A stretch of DNA of 64,000 nt from Tubulanus polymorphus (taxonomy: Eukaryota; Nemertea; Palaeonemertea; Tubulaniformes; Tubulanidae): positions 8,116,275-8,180,274 of the forward strand of contig NC_134032.1 of NCBI RefSeq assembly GCF_964204645.1. Direction: 5' to 3'. Positions 22,101 through 33,600 of the stretch are shown here, piece after piece. The notes below the pieces were generated by a model, which searched no databases, had not been told where the DNA came from, and was given only the letters and a program-made list of their open reading frames with translations. Each line of letters opens with the position of its first letter. The stretch's first letter is position 1. A program made the translations under genes and the position numbers.

Positions 22101-23391
22101 GCCAAACCGCGTTGGATCGAGAAACCGGGTCGAGTCTCCGTGTACAGCGGGGACCGCGAGAATGTGACGTTGCGCTGCGCGGCGAGCGGTCAACCGGAAC
22201 CGTCAATACAATGGATAGTCGACGATCAAGTAATTCCAATTGGAGGTGAGTTCAATCTAATGAGGTCATTTTCAAAATTATCTGAAATTACAGGTAATTT
22301 CAACGGTTCAAAATCATCGCTACATTCATATATAGAATCAATCATACATGAGAGGCAAAATCCAAGATGGCGCTAAAACTTTCGAAAATTGAAGAAGGAT
22401 ATTCAAAAAGTGGACTTTGATTCAAAAATTTGATTTTTCTTTCAGAAGATTTCAAAATGATTTTATATTAAAAAATTGGATCTTTTTTCACCTGTACGCT
22501 TACTCCGTAGTTTCAACTGACCAGAATTTGAATATTTCAACCAATTAAGGTGGCTAAAAAGCACAATATCTTTTCCGTTTTACAGCTAACACCAAATATG
22601 TGAATAAAAACGACAATAAGTTAATTTTGCTCAACCCTCGGCCAACCGACCCCAAGCGGAAGTTCATTTCAGTCACGTGTCAGATCAAAAACCGATACGC
22701 GACGGAACGTAGCTACGGATTCGTGTTCGTCTGTAAGTAGTGATTTGTGATCTGATTGGTCCGCGTAAAGAACGTTTTACTCTGCAATAGTTGGACAAGG
22801 ATAGCGCCAAAGGGTTTCGCGGGGAATTAAAGGCTTCGTGACGAACCCTCTGACATCCCACACACCAGGCCGGATCTAAAATGTGATAATACATATGAAA
22901 TGCCGCAAATGGGGATCCCCAGGGTGTTAGAATTTTTTATGCTAAAATCTTAACGATGCTGTGTATTGACAGCCTGCGAGACGGCAGGGGTATGGGCGCC
23001 CACTAAATATACCCTCTATCACTCCTTTTCGGACACGACTTCGAGGCGTTCAAAATCTATTAGATAAGATTGAGAGTAGTTCAGTGAAATGTCCGATAGA
23101 AACATCGATACTTCCAGGGTTTAGGTCAAAACAATGATCTGAAAGGTTTCGAGTTATTTCTGTAGCGCAATTGTTAATTTCTAACTTTCTACTTTTATCT
23201 GAATTTCAGCACCGTTTCCGATCACCACGCCACCACCGGCCACCGTGAAAACTACCCCGAAACAGCGGGCTAAAGAAGACATCCCTAAATTAGGAGTAGT
23301 CGGTGCCTATTCCACGGCGAGCGGTCTACAATCTACCGTCGGCCTACTACTGATATCTACAGCTATGTTGACACTCGTAAACCTGTTTTAA
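13172..23391 (+). CDS. GPI-anchored four-Ig-domain cell-surface protein, 11 exons
   Basis: The exons join in frame to about 509 residues: 13172-13192, 13942-14005, 16567-16663, 17252-17484, 17849-18064, 18956-19090, 19683-19797, 20933-21108, 22102-22245, 22586-22732 and 23210-23391. The start gives MKHALQM, then the hydrophobic core CIRIIICVALVVAAATA (signal peptide). Four Ig domains follow: LFLQCQASGYP / ITWYKDG / FYCVAENQYG; LELDCDPDK / RSWVLYSG / YYVCEVTN; IQFRCAFSG / VFWYKD / YHCKLDP; VTLRCAASGQPEP / IQWIVDD / VTCQIKN. A Thr/Pro stalk and a C-terminal hydrophobic tail with no charged cytoplasmic end (STVGLLLISTAMLTLVNLF) follow, as in GPI-anchor signals. The family look is L1/contactin/hemolin-like (tandem I-set domains); no FnIII domain is present. 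It probably acts in adhesion or recognition at the outer membrane face. Orthology is not assigned. Confidence 0.88.
13804..13829. repeat. (GA)n microsatellite
   Basis: About 13 uninterrupted AG units in intron 1. Confidence 0.95.
13942..14005 (+). CDS. Ig gene exon 2 (signal peptide)
   Basis: 64 bases, TTTTACAG/ to /GTAAGA, phase 1 out. It encodes the hydrophobic core CVALVVAAATA and NKR. Confidence 0.85.
14460..14740. repeat. Degenerate tandem repeat
   Basis: About four or five units of roughly 60 bases containing TTCCGAGTTTGTAACTTGGA or its variants and AGTTAAAGGTGATTT. Some units contain the local palindrome CGAGTTACAAACTCGGAATA. Confidence 0.75.
15685..15728. repeat. 44-base perfect palindrome
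   Basis: CTTGGAGTAATCATTTGACA followed by AA and then its exact complement. The half-site TTGGAGTAATCATTTGACAA recurs at about 19592-19611 in another intron of the same gene. Confidence 0.9.
15735..16070 (+). mobile_element. LINE reverse-transcriptase C-terminal fragment
   Basis: The frames read LARKCMNGFAPPYFKELVTL and then, after a shift, LRSADNLLLARNPEVG, typical of the region after the palm in CR1/L2/jockey-type non-LTR retrotransposons (LxxKCLNGLAPPYL ... RSSxxxLLxxP). It is broken by frameshifts and stops: a pseudo-copy in intron 2 of the Ig gene. Confidence 0.7.
16567..16663 (+). CDS. Ig gene exon 3 (Ig1, first half)
   Basis: 97 bases, phase 1 in and phase 2 out. It encodes EPEPPVITEGPSDVI and the first cysteine LFLQCQASGYPKP. 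Confidence 0.88.
17252..17484 (+). CDS. Ig gene exon 4 (Ig1, second half)
   Basis: 233 bases, phase 2 in and phase 1 out. It contains ITWYKDGESL, the LRIRMGDTWNGNFYC strand and VAENQYGNVTS. Confidence 0.9.
17849..18064 (+). CDS. Ig gene exon 5 (Ig2, first half)
   Basis: 216 bases, phase 1 on both sides. It contains YTKLELDCDPDK and AKRSWVLYSG. Confidence 0.87.
18956..19090 (+). CDS. Ig gene exon 6 (Ig2, second half)
   Basis: 135 bases, TTCAG/ to /GTGAGT, phase 1 on both sides. It contains KLIIANVDKQDEALNQRYYV followed by the second cysteine CEVTN. Confidence 0.88.
19683..19797 (+). CDS. Ig gene exon 7 (Ig3, first half)
   Basis: 115 bases, phase 1 in and phase 2 out. It encodes WKLFYPPNYVTP and EGEDIQFRCAFSG. 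Confidence 0.88.
20384..20849. mobile_element. GCGC-palindrome fold-back element, copy 1 (intron 7 of Ig gene)
   Basis: The ends are inverted copies: ATGGTGGCTGATAAGGGCC at the left and GGCCCTTATCAGCCACCA at the right. The six-base target duplication GGAAGT flanks it (20378-20383 and 20850-20855). The interior is an imperfect fold-back of repeated blocks TTTTGGCGCGCCAAAACG and GGCGCCCCCGCCAAAACG, with no enzyme gene. The long ORFs on both strands are repeat translation. It is non-autonomous. Confidence 0.88.
20933..21108 (+). CDS. Ig gene exon 8 (Ig3, second half)
   Basis: 176 bases, phase 2 in and phase 1 out. It contains PRVFWYKDNGYEPL and VEDEGSYHCKLDP. Confidence 0.9.
21734..21830. repeat. 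Hairpin repeat in intron 8
   Basis: ATTTGACGTTTTGATCC at the left is nearly complementary to GGGTCGAAACGTCAAAT at the right. The centre CATTTTCAAAAACTG / TTTTTGAAAATG is an almost perfect stem. Confidence 0.7.
22102..22245 (+). CDS. Ig gene exon 9 (Ig4, first half)
   Basis: 144 bases, phase 1 on both sides. It encodes PRWIEKPGRVSVYSGD, VTLRCAASGQPEP and IQWIVDDQVIPIG. Confidence 0.9.
22586..22732 (+). CDS. Ig gene exon 10 (Ig4, second half)
   Basis: 147 bases, phase 1 on both sides. It contains KLILLNPRPTDPKRKF and the second cysteine SVTCQIKNRYATE. Confidence 0.88.
23210..23391 (+). CDS. Ig gene exon 11 (stalk and GPI signal)
   Basis: 182 bases ending in TAA. The Thr/Pro stalk (ITTPPPATVKTTPKQ) is followed by a small-residue stretch YSTASG, suitable as an anchor site, and a hydrophobic end STVGLLLISTAMLTLVNLF with nothing after it. 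Confidence 0.88.
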
Positions 23392-23614
23392 GAATACTGA
23401 CCCACTGACCCATTTTCGCTATAATTCGTTTGAACCGTTGGAACGGACCCGTAGCCAGTGTTAGTTCCACTCTTGAATTGGTTTAATTTCACTCGGTATA
23501 TTTCTTGCGCCGCCATCTGCGAACTTGCCACGGTCAAGGACACCTCTCAAGAAAGGGGTTGCGCCGAGAATATCCAAATCAGGGTTATACATATCGCGAT
23601 AGGAAATGACCGTT

Positions 23615-23770
23615 GGTTTCAAATTTCACTCGGTCCCCAGTTTTACAGCGGAGTGGGCTTAATTTCACTCGGACACCAGTTCCAGTGGAGTGGGCTTAAT
23701 TTCTCTCGGACCCCAGTTATACAGTTGAGTGAGTTAAATTTCACTTTGAACCCAGCCGAGTGGGTTTAAT
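23615..23770. repeat. Tandem repeat downstream of the Ig gene
   Basis: Four units of about 40-47 bases built on AATTTCACTCGG, CCCAGTT and GAGTGGGCTTAATTTC. Confidence 0.8.
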
Positions 23771-26700
23771 TTGATCTTGGATTCAATCTGAGGATTCTCA
23801 TTAGTATATGTTTAGGACCCAGTTCCCTCCATCGAGTGGTCGAAGTGTTGCATGCCAGGCTTACACGCCCTAAGATTTCAATAGGAATTTCAATGCCCCC
23901 TTTTTATATAAGGCAGAAAATTAACATCTTCAAACAATTACATTCTTTTTTTGTTGAAGTCCAATGTATCCAAGAATTGTATGCAACTCGTTAGGAAGAG
24001 AATTCTATAATGTTCTAACTTTCTTTAAAATGTGAAATTTTGTTACTTTTTACTCGAAATATTTGACGACATCCACTTTCTATAAGAAAGAAAAAATCAA
24101 AACTACAAACTGCCGAATACGACATTTTTTTTCTAGAAAATATCGCCATTTTATTCGCTGATGTTGAAAATCAATAGCCCGTTATACAATTAATTACAGT
24201 CATAATTAATCATTATTACACTTACAATCGATGAATAATTAATATACAATATTTTACATCGTTAAGAATTATGTACAATAAAAAAAAAACTAAAAATTTC
24301 TTGTCGATTGTAATGGCGTTTTTTAATTTTCCGATTTCGTTTTTGGAAACGAACAGCCGGAGGAACTGCGGAGACTTTAATAGCCGCGATCACAGGAGCG
24401 CTTTTGGCCCGGGACAACTGTTCACACGGGTGCCAAATGAGCCCGTGCCAACTTGGCCCGACCAAAAACGTCGGACCAGGCCAGAGACAAATTTCAGCAC
24501 GAGACAAATGATCGCGTTTGAATTGCTGAAACTGGCACCGGAAATGAGCCACTTCGCTTTGTTTGAGCATTGTTTAGTATCGAGTGAGTGGTTCGCGTGT
24601 GAGCACTCTCTCTAATTAGGCACGGGCCAAATTTGGCACGAGCTTGATCCGTGCCAATTTTTCCCGGCCCAAATCAACTCCGTGTGATCGCACATCATTC
24701 AAACGAAACTATAGTAAAAGATGATTGAGATCGATATAAAATCATTGAGAGGAACGCATATTTTCGAAAATATCTTTCATAAGGCTAAAAAGTAATCGAT
24801 ACCTTGTTTCTCTTTCTGCTGGGCTCAAAAGTTGACCCGGTCGGCCGCCTATATACCCTGTACATTACTTTTTTTCAATCATGATCGAATTAACCATATA
24901 ACAGACCCGGTAACTATATAGAAATGAACCGATTACAAATTTTATTGCAGTTAACAAAATGACCGCTTTGGAGAAACGAGGTGTCATTTTTCTTAGCCAA
25001 ATTACCTGCATCGAAACCGGCATCCGGCTATACAGAACAGAGAACAAGTTCCGCAGTTGTGGGATAAATGTATCTTAACCGTTATAGGGTTTACCGTGGA
25101 CAGTAAGAATCTATGAACACAAGCATCCATGAACCGAAGGTTTACTATTTCACTGTCGCTATAGCCGCCGTTTTATTAGGGTACTCTTGTCCAGTATCGT
25201 TGTGTCATTTTTTCTCTATTTTAAAAACTATTTCTGACCCGTTCGGCAAAAACTGGCCACAGTTTTTTATTTTCTTTTTGATCTCGCTCTCGTTTCGGGT
25301 TGTGCGAATTAAAAAAAAAGAAGGAATGTGACATAACTGAAAATCAGAGATACACAGGGGTTAAGAATACTGTAATATTTACTGATGTTATTAATAGTTA
25401 CTGGCAACTGTCAACAAGGCGAAAGTACCATAACAAAATGGCGGCTTGCAACCGTAAAATGGTCTCTATTGAAAATGGACCGATTTTAAATTCCGAATCT
25501 GGGCCCGCTTCCGTGGGCTTTGGTTGAGTCTGACTCTAGAGTTGTGATCAGTTTACTTCCAAATTTCGTCCGGTCGTTTTTAATCTGTCTTTAATAGTGC
25601 AATTTTATGTCACAATACTTTTTTATTCACTCGATACAACGGACGATAGTGCCACCAATCGGACTTGCCCCGGGCAAGTGGCTCTCATTCCTTAGATCGG
25701 ACCCTGTTAAGTCTAAGCCATGACTTCGAAACCAGTTCTTTAGTTGTCGGTTAAGTCTGACTAGATAAAAAACACAATAATTCATCTGGAAATTTTATCG
25801 AAGTCGAAACCCTTAAGGGAACCAGTTCTAATTCCTGGTACTGACAACGAACTGATTTCGGCTCTCGGAGTCTAATCATTTATCGAAAGGACTCCATAGA
25901 TTATACTTAAAATTGCCTACGAGTCAAATGTCAATCAACTAGGGAAATTGGTCCGGAAAATGAACTAATTTTCACCCCATTGAGGCATTCGAACTGATCT
26001 CACTCTCAACTCCGGAGTCCGACTCTACAACTGTGGATCTGGCATTAGCTCTGTAAAACAGAACTTTGAGTAATCGCTGAATACTCCAAGGTAAAACCAG
26101 GCCGAAATGGAAACAATGTAGATTTATCACTTTAAAGTACAAGATCAAATAAATGCTTGATATGTATGTTTTAAATTAACGTCAAAATTTTTATCAGTTA
26201 TCAGTAATATTCGTTCGTTTGTTCAAGATTATCAAAATCGAGCAAAAAAGAGAAAGATTTAGCACCAAATTCGTCGAAAAATGTTCCAAAACAATCGATG
26301 ACGTTAAAATGAAAAAGAAAATCGATTGATTGCGAAACTGTATCTCTTAGGGATCATTCATTTATTACGTACGCATAAAATTAGAATTTTTCGACCCCCC
26401 TCTGTACGCAAAATCGGCCATTTTTCATATACATTAAGCATTACAGTAGGCAATTGCACTTACCCCTCCCCTAATGCGTACGTAATAACTAAACGACCCA
26501 TCACCGAGCTGGATCGTTGAAAAAACTGATTTTTCCGATTTAACAATTTTTCTACACGGAATACATAAAAGAAAGAAGCACTGACTGCGATCGCCATCTG
26601 TTGAGGACCAGACTGACTAGATATGTCGATTCGATTTTAAAAAGAAAATAAAATTTTCATCAATGCAATTTTTCGAAGCGTTTTTTTTGCACACAAAAAA

Positions 26701-29100
26701 TATCCGAGAGCTAAAACATGGATATCAACACAATAGCCCGGACTTTTGAATTGTGGGCCCCCAGTGAAGCAACAATGTTTGAAAATCTAACGTGCATCCA
26801 CACTAATGCGCGACAATTCCAAGCACATTTTCCAAGTGCGTTTATGTACATTATAACCAAGTATATTTCAACACATTTCTAAGTTCATCCACTTGTATGC
26901 GTAGTAAAGTAGAATTTCATGCACATTTGAAAGTACGATTTTGTTTACCGGTGCCCCTTTTCGTTTAACCCTCAGAACAATGCGGTATATTTCCAAGAAC
27001 ATATTTTGCTTTTTTGAAAGCATTAAAGATTAAGTAAAACCCTCCATAACAAACACCTCTCGACGACAAACGCTTTTCCTTTTCGAGTAATATGCAATGA
27101 ATACCTCATTACTGGGAAAAGTGACACCAAAGGAATATTTTTTTAACTTCACCGACTAACACAATGCACGCACAAGCATGTCTGGACAGGCGAAAGTTGT
27201 TAAATGATATGTTGTTATTGCGATAGTGTTCATTATCGATCAGTCTACTAACAATGTACACTATTCATGGTTTATTACTGGGTAATTGTACTGAATGGTT
27301 GCGCATGGTACCAACAATTCCTACTTAATCAGGAGGGAAATTGAGAAATAAATGACTTGCGTGATCCCAAGGTGGCATGATGGCGAAAGTTCATAACGCT
27401 TCCTTGCGCACATTTTGCCCGAAACCATAGGTGTTTGTTGTGGACGTTTTTACTGTGTATGTCTAGTACATTTCTATGTACATTCTCCACTCATTTCAAA
27501 CACATTTCTATGTACCGTTTCATTACGTACATATGACTCATTTAGTAATTTGTACATTTTTTTCAGTTAGATAATAATGTAATATTTGTACATATCAAGA
27601 AGTTTAAATGTACACCATGAAAAAAATAATAATAACAATAACCGAAGTACATAATATGTACCGCATCATTGTACACCGGAAAACGTACATCGCGCCTTCA
27701 TTTGATCATTACAACGAATACAAATATCCTATGATAAAAACTGTACATCATACGTATAACTGCACGTGTGCACATAAACTTTCACGTTTAACGTCCCAGA
27801 GCTTGAAAAAGCTGCGATATGTTTGAAAAGACTGACAAAGCATCCAGACACCTCGAGAAACGTCGAAATACGCAACGATATATCGAGGTATTTGAGAGCG
27901 ATATATCGAGGCACGTTAACGATGAACTTCACCGATACAACATTGGTATCGAGATTGATCGATTGGTTGATTTAGACATGAAAATACATCAAAAGTATCG
28001 CGATAATCAGTGATTTATCTCAATATAGCGATGTAGTCCTATATCAATGATATATCAGGGCACCATTAAATAACATGTGATACTACAATGTAACCATTGA
28101 TTTAACTCGATATATTCGAGGGCGGATCTGGGAGCCTAAGGGGTCCGGGCCCACCCTATATTTTTGCCGCGTTTACGTTTTCACAACCCGACTAACCATA
28201 GTTACTCATTAAGTGGCAAATGATTACCGGCCACGTTGTTCTAGAATCACCTTGGGCCAAATTCGGTTTTTGTATCTAGTTGACTAGAGGTCTGAACTTA
28301 TAACCCAATGCGCTTAATTTCTGAACTATTTCCGAAATATACTTCCGAGACTAACGGACATTCGGTTTCGCTTAGTTCGACTATAGTCGACTAACTCCCA
28401 TAACCGAAGTTGGCCCTAGATGCTCAGAAAATCGTCCATTCTTTCATCCAACCGCCCGAACCAACTGGTGAAAGTTTCACCATCTCTCAGGAAAAATCAG
28501 AACATAGAATTAAACGGTGCGCAATGACTAGTCTTATACAATACTCATTGATGAGCCGAGTTCGTCCTACGCGCATCAAATGGCAATTGATTGTCAATTC
28601 GACGAGCCCACCTCAATACACCCAGTGAAAAGGTGATCTCCGATTCTATGAAGGAGACATCTATCATAAAACGATTAAATGCTAGCTTTTAGTAAACGCA
28701 AAGATTTTCAGGGGTTGATTTAAAAATCACATTCTACGCACGATTTCGACAACGACATTTCCATCTACGAATGACACTTAAGATCAAAAAATAAATTCGG
28801 GTGATTTCGTTCGCAGATAAAAACACCTTGAGCATCAGCGTCCAGTTCCAGTTCAGAGTTAAGATTTGACTCTGAATTAACTCATTGAAAATAAATTGAT
28901 TGTAACTCGAGAGTTAACTCGTAACTCACAACCGTGAAACTGGGTTGGGGAGGATTCTAAATCAGATACGTGTAGGGCTTATACAGAATTTGACTGGGTA
29001 GGGTGATTTCCCTAAGGCGACACAGATAACTTCAGATGACCTAGACCCAGTTGCGTGCGAGTTAGTCCTGATTTTGATTTTCACTTTTAACTTTCAATTT
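23771..29100. other. Long intergenic region, no supported gene
   Basis: A possible poly(A) signal AATAAA lies at about 24274. At 24360-24680 there is a diverged inverted structure with GTGCCAACTTGGCCCG and GGGCCAAATTTGGCACG. GTACATTT-type motifs recur at 26760-27000 and 27470-27760. Copies of the AACTCGTAACTCACAACCGT repeat lie at 28840-28950. ORFs at 25113-25331, 27819-28013 and 28410-28628 have no domain or splice support. Confidence 0.55.
26351..26499. mobile_element. Short fold-back MITE
   Basis: The left end GGATCATTCATTTATTACGT continues ACGCA. The right end TGCGTACGTAATAACTAAAC is its near complement. Total about 149 bases, no coding capacity. Confidence 0.7.
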
Positions 29101-29214
29101 TCAAAATTTATCCTTACAAAACTGAAGAAAATGGTTTAAATTTCGAGATAAACCGCCTCATCAATTCTTTCAAAATTTAAGAAGCCATCTTCGAAAGGGT
29201 CGAGACTGACCTCC

Positions 29215-29640
29215 CTATTCGATGAGTCGATTAAGCTGTCACCCGAGAGGCCATCGTCGCAAAAGACAAGAATACGATCAAAATTTCAGGATAAACTGCC
29301 TGCTTTATAGTTGAGGTCGACATCTCTGACGAGTCTATAAAGCTGTCACCGCGAGCTCGTCCTCGCGAACTGTAAGAATCGAATATCGGAATGAGCTTTT
29401 CTTACGTTAAAATCAAGCGCTCATTTCGTAATTCTATAAAGAAGCTAACGGGAGGCGGACACAAAAACTGTCGGAATAAATCACGATTAATGTCGACCTC
29501 GCATTTCATCGAGTCCATAAATAAGTAACCGGGAGGCAGTCAAATAACTCAGAAGGAATCGATCACGATTTTGCGGGCGACAGTCGATGAGGCTTTCCTC
29601 GCGTTTCGTCGAGTCTATAAAGAAGTAACCGGGAGGCCGT
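29215..29640. repeat. Tandem duplication of the receptor gene 3' end
   Basis: Five degenerate units of about 80-118 bases (starting near 29222, 29338, 29430, 29508 and 29607) share GAGTCTATAAAGAAGTAACC and GGGAGGCCGTCCTCG-like text. The last unit contains the receptor stop codon and its final coding residues, so the region after the gene is a set of decayed copies of its own terminus. Confidence 0.75.
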
Positions 29641-30681
29641 CCTCGCCAATCGTGGAAATCGGTTCGTACATGCCGCTTTCGTTCGCCGCCGCCGCCGACA
29701 AAGAAGACGACGACGGCTCCTGATCGTCGACTTTCTCGTAGACGTGCTCGCGTCGCACCCAGAAGTTCTTCGGAAGTTGATGATTGCTGATATGAAACAT
29801 CGGGTCGTTTTGTCCTTTCGGTATTTTCGTTTTGCGGATGATTTTCCCGTCGAGCGACGGTAGATTGATGACGACGGGCGGCGGCGTCTGCGCGGCGGCC
29901 GCCTGTTGCTGCTGCTGCGCCGCCGCGCCGGCTAACTCCGTCTGCACTTCACGCAGCGTCGCGTAGTCGCCGGCGTCGAATTGCGACGACTCGCCGCACG
30001 TCGCGGCCGTCGTCACCGGCATGGACAACGACGACGCGTCGGCCAGTTTATGATACGGTCCGTCGATTGAACTGGTCTCCGACGATTCCATGACGTCGAA
30101 TTCGCGGAATTCGGCGTCCGACGATAAAACGCCGTCGCTGTCGGCGCCCGCTTCGGCGCTCACGCGATTACTGAACCGATTGTTATTACACGCCGCAGCC
30201 GTAGACGACGTCGACGATGACATAGTTTTAGGACGCGCGCCGCCGGTGTTCGATTTCTTAAAAACGACCGGCACCGAACTGACCACCGGGAAGAACGTCG
30301 CCAGGTCGACGTCGCGACATTTTTCCGGATCGTCGCAGGGCGGCGGCGGCGACGGGCACGACGCGTACGACGTCAGTTTCTCGTAACTGTGACTAAGTCT
30401 CCGGTTCAAGTTGGATCGTTCGCCTGGCGCACGCCCCGATTGCTGATTGTCGTTTTTCGTCGCCGCCGATTTCTTCTTGTTCACATCGATTTGAGCATAA
30501 ATTGGAAGCTCGGTGGCTCCGCCTACTTCGTTTCCGTCGGCGTCGTCGTCCGCCGCTATTCGACGCAGTAAATGTTCCATGTCGCCGTGGATCGTGTGGC
30601 GTTTCGAGCGTTTGTCGTTCGTCAGGTGCGCGGCGAAATTCGTCGAACGCATCGTCACCGGCGTCGTCGCATTGTCCGCAT
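29615..30681 (-). CDS. Receptor last exon (tail end, PDZ ligand)
   Basis: 1,067 bases, TTCTAG/ to TAG. It includes LPIYAQID, SYEKLTSY, PYHKL, DYATL, a poly-Gln/Ala run, HVYEKV, GMYEPI and the terminal PVTSL. It is very GC-rich compared with its surroundings. Confidence 0.88.
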
Positions 30682-33600
30682 CTAGAATCGACAAAACAAA
30701 TATTAGGATAACTACAACACTGTAATTGATGGTTTGGCCTGTAAAAAAAAAACATGCGTGACTGTCAACATCTGAAAAGCACTATCAGTAACAAGTTGAA
30801 TATTTTTCTACTCACTCACTCAGTTATTAATTATCATGTCACTCATCTTTTATTTGTAATTACTCTTCTCAGTTCTCTGTAATTAGTGTCAGCCCACCTG
30901 TAAATACTGTTGTTTTTCTATTGACTATACTCATTCACCTGATGGAGCTTCTATTGATTAGAAGCGTAAGCTCGTGCGTCAAATAAATAGTTAAACTATA
31001 CAGTACTACTCGTTACTCATTTCAAACCTGGTTAACACGGCTACTCTACGAATATTTTTCAGGAACATCTCATCGAAATAAGAAAGCAAGAGTCCCAATT
31101 AATCAGTAATCAACGGTTAGAACTTCAGTGACATCTTTCATATTTCTGTATATACATCAAAGAAATCGAATCAGTATTTCTCGAGACAAAAGGCGGCTCT
31201 AATGATCTGAGGCATTTTAAAACATAAAACACCGCAGATGTTCATGATCGTTCATTTTTCTTCCCACCAAGTAAATTTACTTTTATTTCGCATCTCATTG
31301 TCAAACAAGCCATCGTAGGATCGAATGTTTTATTCAGGATCAATTTTTCTATGATTTTCAATGATGAATTTCGTCAAAACCCCAAATCGCTTAACTCGAT
31401 TTTTTTCCGGTCGCAATGAATTCGAGTTGATCGGAGTCTACTCTAGTAAAATATTTACTTCTCAGATCTCGGATCTTTACGAAACTCCGCTCATCAATAT
31501 TGGTGTTTTAAAATAACCATTACAACAATTAAGAAGAAAAATTCTCAAACAAATCTTACCTGCGTAAGCGAGGTCTTGTAGTTGTACCATACCAGCGTGT
31601 AGCGCCCCGGCCCTTACTTCATCAATATCACTGTACAGGGCAGCACTAGCATCACGAGGTGTACCGCCACCTAGTGAGCAGAAAAGAACAAGAAACGAAA
31701 TTCTTAATATGGACTTTCCTAAATTCTACATGATGGTGTATGTTTAATCCAGTATCAAAATTAAATGTAAGTGAATAGAGTTCAAGCATTTAAAATTCAT
31801 GAAGATAGGCCATTATAGATCATTATAGGCCTACTCCTTATTTTAACGATTTAGAATATGCACGCTTGCCATTAGCGTTTACCACGGCCGCGCGCAGTTG
31901 AATCATTAACAGTTTCCAGGAAAACTTTAACTAGGCCACACGCAAGGCGTGCTTTTCATATACTGGAACGTAGCTAGCAGTAGTGAATAGATCAATACAC
32001 CACATAGCAGCTAGTCTATGTGAGCGTGTGTGCAGCATGAATATACTTAACGGCGCACGTGTCCTTTCGAAACGTAATGTGGTTTCAACGACAAATAAAT
32101 AACTTAATTGATAAATAAGCAACGCAATCCAATGAAATTCAATAGGGTCAGAGATTTTATTACTGCATTGAATGTTTTGAAAGTTCCGAAGAGAAACTTA
32201 GCCTCGTTCGCAAGTTATTTCGTACCAAAGGAAGAAAGTGTCCGTCATATGCGATAGCAAAAATAGACTTAGCTGTAGCAAAATTCCATAAAAAGAAGAA
32301 AATGAACGATCGACCATCAGCCAAACAAGTTCAATGTCAAATTTTTCGAGATCTGAGATTGGAAAGGTACGGAAGTGCCCTGGGGACATCATGAACGAGA
32401 ACTTTGATTTCATATCGAGGACTAAAAACCGCATCATAATTAAGTCAGAAACAAACAGAAAAGTCTTTTTTCAGCTTTACATCTCCGTTCATCGGGATCA
32501 AACCGCAATCCTTACCAGCCACTGAGGTAATTATCGGTGAGTTTGAGGTTTCTTATCGAGGAGAGAAGCCAGAACTTCTACTACAAGAAACTGGTTATAC
32601 CTATCTCGAAAAGCTGACTCGACATGTGGAACGAAAAATAGAATATGATTGGCTTACCCGTTGATCCATAGTTGATTTCCGCGTAGTAATCGCTTCCCGA
32701 GTTATTACTAGCGTTGTCCATGGGCCGATAGATGGCGCCCCCGATTTGTTCGCTGGTCGCTCTCTGAAAAGAAATGACACGAGCAAAAATAACAGTGGGG
32801 AGAAGGATGACTGAGGGAGTGAACTTTTCATTGAAATATCAAAGGGGCTCATTCAAAAAGATTAATAATCCATGAAGGGAGCATCTAGTCCGTCAAATGC
32901 CCGGTTTTTTCAGACAACATCAGCGTTTTCTCTTGGAGCCAGCGACTAGATCAGGGACCTATTGAGAATAACATCATAATTCGGATACCAAGCGTCTACC
33001 CACAGCCACAACATTAAGGCATAGCTCAAAATGTCATCGGATAATCTCGGGAGTGCCACGTTCAAAACGACATCCGATATTCTTCGAACAACTAACCGTT
33101 TTAGCACTAGCCGACGCACCGCCAGGTGGCGGTAGCGGTGGTGGTAACGGCGGAGGTCTCGTGTTGCTGTCGATCGGTTCGTACATGCCGTCGTCCTCGT
33201 ACATGGCCGGCAGTAGAGGGGGCGGAGCTACCGATGATGACTGACGCTCTCGAATGCTGGCTAGCGACTCGCGAGCGGTCACCTGACTGTAACGCGGGTC
33301 CAACTGGTCAGCTGAAATTTAGAGGAGAAAAAATATCAATCAGACGGTAAGAACATTAGAGAAGGGCACTAGGAAGCAAGGAGATGAATAGGTATTTTTT
33401 TCTAAAATTGATAAACGATTTCACATGAATTTTGCCTGAAAACTCAATACTTTTTAAAAGATGTTCATGAAAAATGATTGCTGGTTGCGGCAGCATTTTA
33501 TCAAGAGCATCTACTAGCGTATAGACGGTTCTGAACCCAGTTTGCCAGTCGTGAGTTGAATTCGACTATCGAGTCAAGGTTCTTACAAATCAGGGAATCC

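Noticed and set aside
27819-28013. 64-residue ORF (SRHLEKRRNTQRYIEVFESD)
   Set aside because: Built on repeated CGATATATCGAGG palindromes; looks like chance coding in a repeat.
30090-30725. Plus-strand ORFs rich in Arg and Ser
   Set aside because: Shadows of the GC-rich last exon of the receptor gene on the minus strand.
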